Source of the DNA: Beta vulgaris subsp. vulgaris
Lineage: Eukaryota; Streptophyta; Magnoliopsida; Caryophyllales; Amaranthaceae
Length of the DNA: 64,000 nucleotides
Assembly (NCBI RefSeq): GCF_026745355.1
Contig: NC_079205.1
Location: 7,326,056 to 7,390,055 of the forward strand
Reading direction: 5' to 3'
Shown piece by piece: positions 55,350-64,000 of the stretch (its first letter is position 1; each line of letters begins with the position of its first letter). Under the pieces are notes generated by a model, which was not told the DNA's origin, did not search any database, and was given only the letters and a program-made list of their open reading frames with translations. The translations under genes and the position numbers were made by a program.

Positions 55350-56359
55350 CTAAAAAGAGATTTTCCATAGTAATTTAAACTGTAAGGCCATATTCATTAC
55401 TTTGGCCTTTCTCAATCCAAGACCCCCATTCTTCTTTGGTTTGCAGATCCTATCCCAACCTATAAGATTAGGGGATTTAGACTCTGAAGATTTATTCCAG
55501 AAAAAATTACGGTAGCTCTTGTCCAGGGATTCCACTATATGAGATGGCAATAAGAAGCATTGCATCTGATAATTAGCCTTGGTTGCTAAATTAGATTGAA
55601 TGAGAACCGTGCGACCGGCTTGGGATAGGGAGTTAGCTTTCCACTTGGAGAGCTGAACTTGAACCTTTTCCTGAATATCCCCAAAGGTGTTATTAGTAAC
55701 CTTACTATCAATAATAAGGCAACCCAAATACTTACCCAAACAACAAGCTTCACCCATACGCAGAATAGAGGCAAAGGAAGTAGCAAGGATAGGATCAGTG
55801 TTAGGAGAACACTGATATGCTGACTTATTATAATTAACTAATTGACCAGACATCCTACAATAATTATCCAGAATTCCCCTGATTACAGTACAACTATCGA
55901 CAGAAGCTTTAGCAAAAATCATAGTGTCATCTGCAAATGTTAGGAACGGAATTTTAACACGAGAGTGACCCAAAGAGACACCAACTAACTTAGCCCCCTC
56001 TCTGCTGGCTGAATGAAGCTGCCTAGCAAGAATTTCAGCACACAAAATAAAGATATAAGGAGAAAGAGGATCTCCCTGCCGGATCCCCCTAGAAGGATAG
56101 AACACATCACCAGGGATCCCATTAATTAAAACAGAAAATGAAACTGAGGAGATACATTCCTTCATCCAGCCAACACTTTGTGCGCTATTAACACATTATC
56201 TTGAATGAGCCTTTCAAGGACAAAAGCACCCTGCAAGGGGTGAATAATTTTCCCTAGCACAATCTTCAATCTAGAAGCCATTATCTTTGCAATAACTTTA
56301 TAGATAGTAGAACAAAGACTAATAGGCCGAAACTGATTCGGGTTAGAAGGAGCTTCCAC
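55350..56359 (-). pseudogene. LINE ORF2: reverse transcriptase with motif A deleted
   Basis: FRPISLCSTIYKVIAKIMAS and HPLQGAFVLERLIQDNVLIA (56359-56162) end at HKVLAG. The next frame (56165-55350) starts MKECISSVSFSVLINGIPGD, then SRGIRQGDPLSPYIFILCAE and FLTFADDTMIF (FADD, residues 77-80). Comparison with the sister LINEs shows the piece with KAYDxxxWxF (motif A, first catalytic Asp) is missing between these. It ends LGLRKAKVMNMALQFKLLWK. Confidence 0.85.
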
Positions 56360-57884
56360 TTTAGGAATTAAAGTGATAAAGGTATGATTGACTTCTTTTA
56401 ACAGAGTTCCTGAAAAGAAAAATGCTCTTACTGCATGACAGACCGAATTACCTACTAACGACCAATATTTTTGAAAAAAATAAGGTGGGAAGCCATCTGG
56501 GCCTGGCGCTTTGTCAGGAGCTAACTCAAAAACAACGTTTTTTTATTTCCTCAGCACTAACCTCAGAACACAGATGCATATTGTCCTCCTCTGAAATGAT
56601 CGTTTCTAAAAGAGAGAAATCTAAGTTTGCATCAAAAAAACACTCTTGATTAGAAGTAAACCGTTGAACAAATGAATTTGTAAAACAATTTTCAACGTCC
56701 TTTGGATCTGCTAAGACAACGCCAGCATCATCCTTAATGGATGATATAAAATTTCGATTTCTTCTAATGACGCACAGGCATGGTAATACTTAGTATTGGA
56801 ATCACTAAGCTTTAGATGATTTGATTTTGCTTTAGTCTTCCAATATAATTCTTGGAATTCTAACAGCCTAACCTGTTTCAATAGAAACTTATCTAACTTT
56901 GCAGCAAGAAAAGGGCAGCTGGGATTACCAGAAGGTTTTCTTGAATACACTTTAGTTTACTTTCAACCACTTTTAATTGACAGAGAACATTACCAAATCT
57001 GGTGGTAGACCAATTCTTAGCTTTTTCTTTTAGTAGCTTACACTTTTTCGTGAAACAAAACATATACGATCCATTAAATCTAGTTGACCAAGCCTTCTTA
57101 ATAATCACTTCAAAATCTTTACGAGTAGTCCAAGCTTTATCAAATCTAAAGGGGGGGGATTTCCTACCTTAAAGAATATCGAGCTTAACAGATACTTGAC
57201 AATGATCTGAGGATGTAAAAACATGATGTTGAACCTTCACATTAGGGAATAAATTTAAGAAATCTATATTGGCTAGTCCTTTATCTAATCTTTCTAGGAT
57301 ATTATCAGGCCCACTTCTTTTTTTTTTCCAAGTAAAACCTTGCCTAGGAATGGTAATTCAATACATTCTACTTCTAAAAAGTCTATTCATATAGTTCAAC
57401 CTTGCGAATGAAAAAGTTGCACCTCCTACTTTATCACTACTAAACTTAATTCATTGAAGTCACCTAATACTAAATAAGGCCCTGAAATGCGAAGAATAGT
57501 ACTAATTAACTCTTCCCAAAATTGTAACTTGAGATTGTTATTTGGAGGAGCATAAATAAAAATAAGCTTAAAGGAAATATTCATTGCCAACACATTTATA
57601 TTACAAACCATAAACCGGTCATACTTGGCATCAACAGAAAATATAAAAGGATGACTAGGAACATTTTTCCAAAAAATCCACATGCCACCTGCCATTCCAA
57701 AAGAAGGGAGGAAGTCATGATGGTGAAACCCACAAAACCTAGTAAAAGCCTCCGTAGGGGGAGAAGAGGTTTTGGTTTCACAAAGCATCATGACTTGAAC
57801 ATTATTAAGATTACAAAAAACTTTAACTTCCTCCATAAGAAGAGGTCTTTTACATCCTCTAGCATTCCAAAAACTAATATCCAT
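56360..57884 (-). pseudogene. LINE ORF2: endonuclease and linker
   Basis: Starts MDISFWNARGCKRPLLMEEV at 57884. APE motifs visible: VMMLCETKT (catalytic Glu), MAGGMWIFWKN, FIYAPPNN and LVLGDFNEL (metal-binding). A frame change near 57435 leads to ERLDKGLAN, SDHCQV-type sequence and NWSTTRFGNVLCQLKVVESK (57108). Its start lies within the end of the ORF1 frame. Confidence 0.8.
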
Positions 57885-59583
57885 ACATGGCAGTGGATAA
57901 GAGAAGACCAGACTAGGTCCTTCCCCTCTTCAGGTTTGCTGTAGATGATCTTCATCAGAATCCATCTTCCTTCTCTTTGCTGAACTAGAAGCTGACATGG
58001 AGTCCTTGATGCTAGCCCTTTCAACCCCCATCCCCTCAATCTGCTTAATGATTGAGGTCTCAGAATGGAGAGAGTGAAAAGAGCCATCTTGCTGCGAAAC
58101 ATAGCCCCCAGCATGAACAGTTTCTTCCAGGATATAGTGTCCTCAACAATACCAGATAGGACACCTTCCTCAGCATATAAATCATTCTCATCATCCATGA
58201 AACCATCAGCATCAGATATAAAACCACATTCTAACAGCTCAGTAGGGTAAATTACCCTCAAAGGAACTGGGGACTTAATAGAATCATCATGGACTAAGGG
58301 AGGGAGGAGGGTCATAGCAGCAGAAGACACCATGGCAACATTCTCATGCTGATTACCAGCATTACTGACTAGACAACTAGAGAAAGGAGGGATAGCAGAA
58401 GGCATCACAGACTCACAGTCATCATCAGAGGAATCCACTTCTATCACAGGGTGGGCAATCATCACCCCCTTACCTTTCCCAGCCTGAGAAGGCAATGATA
58501 AGGCAGCAACTGTAGGATGGGACTGAACAACAGGTTCTCTAATAGAGATACCAGCACCAGCAGCAACATTTTTCTTTCCTGTAAATGACTTTCCAGGGAA
58601 CTTTTTCTTTGGAACAAACTTTTTGGGAGGAGTAGCAGTAGAAGAGAGAGGTCTAACAATGTGTCTAGGCCTAGCCTCAACCACTAAAGCTTGCTCAGCA
58701 GTGGTAAGAGGCTTAGCTAGCCTAGTAGCACCTTGAATAAACTCTGCAAGCCATTGCTTTTTTGGATGTTTCATTAACATCACTTTAACTTCTTTGGGAG
58801 GAGGGGACAGAATCAAACAATCATCAATACTGTGATCATCACAACCACAAAATGAACAGCCTAAGAAAAGTCCTCATACCATATAACATAACCACATTTC
58901 ACACCACCAGCTCTAGTAACTTCAGCATATTCCAACAGGGGTTCAGTAATATCTACCCTAACACATGCTCGGGCAAACCTTATCTTATGCTTTAACACTG
59001 AACGAGTATCCAGCCTAATCAAAGCACCTATATTATTAGCAGCTAACAGGTTAATGGAATCAAAGTTAAGCAATTCAGCAGGAAATCTAGGATCCTTACC
59101 CACAAATCCACATACTTAATTTCTTCCACATAAGGGTCAAAATGTGGCTTCCAGGGATAAATGAAAAACAACTCACCTTGAATGTGCCAAGGTCTTTCAG
59201 ACCAAACAAGAAACAAATCACCAGGATTAGCAAACTTAATCATAACCCAGTTATTACCCATATCTAGGTACTCAATATCACCCTTACAGAACTGCCAATC
59301 AGCTTTTGTTCTAAACATAACAGTCCTCAAATCAACAATAACACCCAACATTTTACCAACTAAACAAGTTTTTGATAAATCATCAATGTCTTGCTTAACT
59401 TGAGATAATCATCTAATATAATAGCTTCAGGGAAAGTTGGGGGACCCGGAGGGTCACTTACAGACAGGAAGCAGGACTAGAAGATGGAACGGCAACCATC
59501 TCATCAGGATCCACAACACCTTCAACAGCATTCTGAAACTGGCCATTTCCTTCGGAAAGCAAAGCTTCTTTGAACGAGTTCAT
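57788..59583 (-). pseudogene. LINE ORF1 (DUF4283-type with CCHC knuckle)
   Basis: MNSFKEALLSEGNGQFQNAV starts at 59583. The DUF4283-type core (WVMIKFANPGDLFLVWSERP, PWKPHFDPY) is in the 59351-59043 frame; NIGALIRLDTRSVLKHKIRF and ARACVRVDITEPLLEYAEVT continue at 59103. A zinc knuckle CSFCGCDDHSIDDC (CX2CX4HX4C) lies at about 58820-58860. A basic low-complexity tail (PPKKFVPKKKFPGKSF) follows to 57788. Three frameshifts separate these parts. ORF1 proteins bind element RNA in the L1 system. Confidence 0.8.
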
Positions 59584-60399
59584 CCTCACACAAAACCACA
59601 ACAGAGAAGTTAAGCTATTACCCACTTTTTTGAAGTTAGATAAAGAAAAATCAACAAGACGAATAACAATTGACAGAGGGAGAAAGAGTGAGTACCACCT
59701 AAACCAAAGACTTGGCTTTTATAGACCCAAACTTCTCCGGAAAACCAAAAAAAAAGAGCTATGAATCCATACCTGAGTAGGGACTTTTCCAATCGCATTA
59801 AATGTGAGAACTAAATTGATGCATAAAAATCCAACATCACCAAGAAATCTAACTGGAAAGATACAAAATAACCCGGAAACCCCAAATAATGATGACAATA
59901 GAAACAAGGACATTAAGAATAGCATTCAACACACTAGCAGAGAACTGAACCATCACTTCACTCATCTGACAAAACCAACACCTCAGCCCTAATTTGAACT
60001 TAAAACCCCTAAAAATGAGCCACCTCAGCCAGAGAAACTGGCAATTAAGGATGAATTTAAGCAAACAAGCAAAAAACCCTGCATTTACTGCTTCAATAAC
60101 ACGCCAGCTAGCTAATTTAGATAATCGCAAACCTAAATCAGCCGCAGACCTATCCCTAAGATGAATAGGGGTAGTCTGAACTTCACCCACTCTCAATTGA
60201 ATACAGAGGATATTAATTGAGTGAAGAAAAGTAATGATTACTCTGAAGATTAAGCCCCAATCAAAGGCTAAGAGATGCAGCGAGAATTTTCGCGGAACTA
60301 TGATCGGGTTTCTAGGGTTTCTAATGGAACTAAGGGGCTGAGGTTGTTGGTTAGAGCTTATCTCTCTAACTTTCTCTCTCATCTTTTTTATATATACTT
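59584..60399 (-). promoter_or_regulatory. 5' UTR of the full-length LINE
   Basis: About 815 bp before ORF1 with no domain similarity, beginning with AGAGAG-rich sequence at the 5' end (60360-60395 on the minus strand). Plant L1 elements carry an internal promoter in this region, but none is defined by sequence here. An overlapping 177-codon frame (60382-59849) is discussed under rejected items. Confidence 0.55.
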
Positions 60400-60418
60400 T
60401 TTCGTGCTCATTTATGTT
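60400..60418. repeat. Target-site duplication, right copy
   Basis: TTTCGTGCTCATTTATGTT, matching 53960-53978 exactly and continuous with the interrupted LINE on its right. Confidence 0.9.
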
Positions 60419-62080
60419 GTCATGCTGCGAATTTGTTTTTGTTGTTGTTGTAATAAAAATTTGTATCCTGCCTTTGCAGAGTAGTCCCCTGAACGCGTGA
60501 AAGGCCAGTAAGGGACGTCAATATATAATTGCAGGGTTAGAGGGGAGTTCAATACCTTTGATTTGTCGGGCATTGCTAGGAATAAATAAGCTATGGATTT
60601 TCCGAATGTCCCATCCATGATTACCCGGAAGAACGAAGTTTACTACTGTAAGGTTTGTTGCCTCCCTTAATGAAATGCAATCCCGAAAATTAGGTATCTT
60701 CTCGTTAACCCAAGGATGTGTCGCAACCTTTATAGAATTTATGTTTCCATCCTTCCATGCACAACTAGCCTGTAACGTTTGGCTCACCATCAATAATCCT
60801 TTACAACCCCAAGATAATTTATGTTTACTCGACCTGATCCATGAGCCTTGCGAATTTGGAGAGCGAAAAACTTTAGCTAGCAAAAGTTGTGGATATTGAT
60901 ATAATCTCCACACTTTCTTCATAAAAAAACCTTATTGAATATGCTTATGTTACGAATACCCAATGTTCCCTGACCTTGAGGTTGATGGAGAACATCTATT
61001 TTTTCCCAATGAATGCCTTGCTGAAAATGATTACGCCAAAAGATTCGAGCAATCATCACATCTAATTTGTTAACTATGGTATGAAGAATGTGGAAAACAG
61101 ATAATTGGTGCATAATAGAGGCCACCAAAATGGAGTTAATAATTATTAACGTTGCCGGCTAAGACAAAGTGCACTGACTCTAACGTGAGATGTTGGTTGA
61201 GATCTTATATCGAGTAAGGGAGTGAAGTAGTGAACTTTGGACCCTTGTATATCAATGGTTTCCCCAAGATATTTTCCAAGAGAAGACTGGTCCTCCATCC
61301 AAAGAATACCTTCATAAGTTTGTTTTTGATCGGGTTGAATATTCGGGCTAAACTTCACAAACGATTCCTGGAGATTAAGCATCTGACACGATATATTACA
61401 AAATCTTGTCATGGTAGAATTAAGTGAAGTGCACACCTCCTTCGAAGCATGTAAGAAATAGAGTGTGTTATTTGCAAAAAATAGATGAGATATAGTAGGC
61501 CCTAGTTTACCAACTTTTATACCTTGAAGTTGTCGAATCTTTGTAGCAAGTTTGGTCATCCTTAAAAGGATATCCATGCAGAATAAGAATAGATAAGGTG
61601 AGAGAGGATCCCCCTAACGGAGGCCACATTATGGAATGAATGACTGTGTTGCAGCTCCATTTATAAGAATTTGGTATGAGACCGTTAAAATACATTGTTA
61701 GATAATTTGAACCCAATGTGGTGGAAAACCATAAGCTGTTAGAATTTTAAGAATAAACAGCCAACTAACCCGATCATATGCTTTGTTCGTATCTAGTTTC
61801 AGCGTTGCTAAATGTCGAGAGCCTGATCGTTGCTTGTTAATCAAATGTGTCAATTCATGAGAGATCAGAATATTATCGTCCATGTGATGTCCCGGAACAA
61901 AGTGTTATGATAATCAACAATTAAACTGGGGAAAAGGTGCTCCATTCTATTTACCATATACTTCGCAATCTTATAAACAACCTTGCAAAGACTAATTGGA
62001 AGAAAATGGCTTACCTCCTCCGGAGGGGTATTTTTCGTAATCAAAATCAATAATGTTTTATTACATTCTCTCAAAATGTG
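60419..62080 (-). pseudogene. Old LINE reverse transcriptase
   Basis: SHFLPISLCKVVYKIAKYMV (62074 frame), LKLDTNKAYDRVSWLFILKI with motif A intact (61883 frame), then LGPTISHLFFANNTLYFLHA (61577 frame): the catalytic FADD has become FANN at about 61467-61478. SLGKYLGETIDIQ, and PQGQGTLGIRNISIFNKVF (61128 frame) follow, then VRLYQ/WRLYQYPQLLLAKVF (60922). Several stops intervene. Confidence 0.8.
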
Positions 62081-63525
62081 CCCGGTAGAGAAGAAATGTT
62101 TAACTGTTTGAATTACGGAAGGTCCAATACTTCCCCATTGAATTTTGAAAATTTCCGAAGGAACCCCGTCAGCTATTTGTCAGTAGCGATATTAAAAATT
62201 GCGCCCCTAATTTCTTGATCCATAATAGAAGAGAGCGTTAGTTGTTCTTGAGCAGAAATTTTGGGCAGGTGAAGTTCTCGTAGTACAAGATCAATGTCAG
62301 AGCCATGTTAAGGGTTGTCCATCGTAGCCCCTGAAGACAGAAGAAATATACTCTTAAAATAGTCTTGATGTATTAACTCAATGTCTTGTGGATTATCAAC
62401 CCAACCCTTAGCAGTGTTACGAAGCATGTACACATAATTTTGTTGTTTCTTTTGCCATAATCTATTGAACAAATTTTTTGAAGAAAGGTCCTAAATTTAA
62501 GATAGTGCTCCTTAATATGTTGTTGCCAATAAGTAACGCGGTGAGAGAAGCCTCCTGCATTAGAACTTGACGACGTCTAATAAAGAGATGTCGTGGTTAA
62601 TAATTTGCACATGATTATTGTGGCTTTGTAGTTTTTCAGAAATACTCTTCCAGTTTACGCCCCATAATAGTCATTTATCGAGACACCGAGCTAGATTTTA
62701 ACCGATGTCGAAGGATACCCGGTTTCTTTGAGAAAATATACATTGGAGAACCTATAATCGTTATTTGCCACGTTTCTATAACAAATTGCAATACCTTGGG
62801 ATGTCTTAAACACCAATTCTTGATTTGATAAGGTCTACGTTGCTTGAAGGTTGGTGGTGTTGTTTGTAACTAGATGGGCGCATGGTCGGAATGGACAATT
62901 GGGAAATTCTAAAGTGTTGTTAGCCGAAAATCATCTAAACCGTCCGATGAAGCGTAGTCTCTGTCCAATCTCTTCATTACAAGATCTAAAGGACCCTTGT
63001 TGTTAGATCATGTATGATGGGGACCATGAAAGGGTATGTCCAGTAAATTGAGATCATGCTTCCATTTGGTTATCTCTTCCCAACCACAAATTAAGTAAAC
63101 CCCCCTAGCTTGTCGGATTAACTATCGACTTTTATTAATATCGTCGATTATTATATAATATGTATATTGTTGTAGCAGTTGATGTAAATCTACTTACCAT
63201 ACAAGAAAAGGCAGTGCCATATTTTCCCATTCATGGCTGTAATTTTACAAAAAATATAGTTTCTAGATTTTACAACGACATCTATAGCAAAAGGGCCCCA
63301 ATGAAAAACAACTAAGCTCTCCCTAGTATCTACAACATCAACTCCACAAAAAGAAGTAGGACTAGTAGTTCAAAGTAAGATAACAACATTGTCTACGGCT
63401 GTTTTAGTTTCTTGGAGAAACAGAAAAGGAGGGAAGATAACTGGAAACTAGCCATCAAAGGTACGAAATTGTCGGACAATTGCTAGCATTGAGTCTTCGA
63501 TAATTCCAAGAGATCACATTCATTA
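62081..63525 (-). pseudogene. Old LINE endonuclease and linker remnant
   Basis: MNVISWNYRRLNASNCPTIS near 63525 is an APE endonuclease start. FLQETKTAVDNVV (catalytic Glu) follows after stops, and VMKRLDRDYASSD and HSDHAPI appear near 62985-62870. The region is heavily eroded, with only short open runs. Confidence 0.65.
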
Positions 63526-63990
63526 GGACGTTAGTGGTTGGTCTACGTCAACCACGTCCCTCTCAGCATTGTTATCTGGTATTATCACATTCAAAGTCAA
63601 GTGCGTCACCCTGTCACAAACATTGGTATCCAGATCAGTATTGTTCTCTTTTGAAGAAATTTCATTTGTTTTGCTCCTCTTGAGGCTCCAGTCACCCAGG
63701 GGGTCAGGTGGAGATGTTTTCGCTGTCCGTTTTTTGTTACTATGCTGAGAGATGAAAATAACAGGTTCCACCTTAAAAACTGCAGTCATAGCAAGATCAG
63801 TTATTGCTTTACTTTGAACTTTTGAATTTTTGTTACCACATTTAATATTGAAACCCCCTTTGGAGTTCCATTCCTCCATCCTTTGTTTATGTCTTTTAAA
63901 CTTGGCTTGAAATGCATCTCCTTCAAACCTAAAGTAACTATTGGAAAATTGGCTTTTGGTATTGGGAGCATCTCGTCTCCTTTCTACCTA
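63523..63990 (-). pseudogene. Old LINE ORF1 C-terminus
   Basis: Open from a stop at about 63993, through SQFSNSYFRFEGDAFQAKFK, MEEWNSKGGFNIKCGNKN and DPLGDWSLKRSKTNEISSK, to a stop at 63523, just before the endonuclease start. Basic, Ser-rich tail as in plant LINE ORF1. No knuckle in this part. Confidence 0.55.
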
Positions 63991-64000
63991 CAATGATTGA

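Larger units (their letters stand above)
53979..60399 (-). mobile_element. Full-length L1-type LINE, 6.4 kb, minus strand
   Basis: Bounded by a perfect 19-bp target duplication. Poly(A) tail (as T-run 53977-54009) at the 3' end; 5' UTR (59584-60399), ORF1 and ORF2 in order. Frames are mostly long, with few lesions: two frameshifts and a stop near the start of ORF1, one frameshift near 59095, a deletion removing RT motif A near 56160, one near 55345 and a TGA at 54366. This is the youngest-looking element in the window but it is defective. Confidence 0.9.
60419..64000 (-). mobile_element. Old LINE, 5' part, running off the window
   Basis: ORF1 end (63990-63523), endonuclease remnant (63525-62700), linker, RT (62080-60919) and the start of zf-RVT (60618-60419), all minus strand. 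Stops and frameshifts are frequent, so it is much older than the LINE nested inside it. It continues beyond 64000. Confidence 0.8.

Noticed and set aside
59849..60382. 177-codon minus-strand ORF starting MREKVREISSNQQPQ
   Set aside because: Lies in the 5' UTR of the full-length LINE, has no recognisable domain and the other LINEs show no counterpart. Kept only as a possible leader ORF.

Overview
This is a transposon-dense stretch of a plant nuclear genome, almost certainly a eudicot. It holds Ty1/copia, Athila-type Ty3/gypsy, L1-type LINE, CACTA, Helitron, hAT-like, Stowaway-like and Tourist-like elements, a nuclear copy of chloroplast DNA, and terpene synthase exons with introns. TTCAG/TTCAA satellite-like blocks and the LTR style faintly recall Caryophyllales, but that is only an impression. 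I see no intact protein-coding gene, rRNA, tRNA gene or CRISPR array. Nearly every long open frame is a decayed transposon protein.

Layout. 1-8022: tandem-repeat-rich LTR-like DNA followed by a ~3.1 kb segment present twice in tandem (1051-4898 and 4899-8022). The duplication breakpoint lies inside a CACTA element, and one copy was later hit by a simple-sequence hAT-like element. 7902-13430: a non-autonomous CACTA, a diverged third copy of the duplicated DNA, a Helitron pair, a LINE scrap and a thrice-repeated AT-rich element. 13809-18944: a terpene synthase pseudogene keeping its TATA box, exon 1, part of exon 2 and the last exon. The catalytic middle is gone and a LINE fragment lies there instead. 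20358-25313: a decayed Ty1/copia element with both LTRs, one carrying a MITE. 25410-32366: a near full-length LINE interrupted by a second CACTA. 33060-37636: a gypsy-type LTR remnant, MITEs and a copia fragment. 37637-45170: the 3' half of a minus-strand Athila element (LTR, env-like region, pol). 45285-47285: a LINE related to the one in the terpene synthase. 46974-47764: pentamer-rich elements. 49124-51795: an unknown small ORF, an LTR remnant and a pair of opposed short-repeat arrays. 51997-52379: a chloroplast atpB/atpE insertion. 53000-64000: an old minus-strand LINE split by a younger 6.4 kb minus-strand LINE with a 19-bp target-site duplication.

Read together, the window is a layered record of insertion and rearrangement. 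Several events can be ordered because empty sites survive next to filled ones: CACTA insertion, then tandem duplication, then hAT-like insertion; old LINE, then young LINE; LINE, then CACTA; copia, then Stowaway-like MITE; AT-rich repeat, then Helitron. The only trace of host function is the broken terpene synthase, whose family makes volatile or defensive terpenoids. I found no convincing new functional system. The most unusual items are the terpene synthase wreck, the dated tandem duplication, the plastid insertion and the LTR-like palindromic block inside the Athila spacer. All element assignments rest on reading motifs and repeats by eye; no alignment or database search was run.
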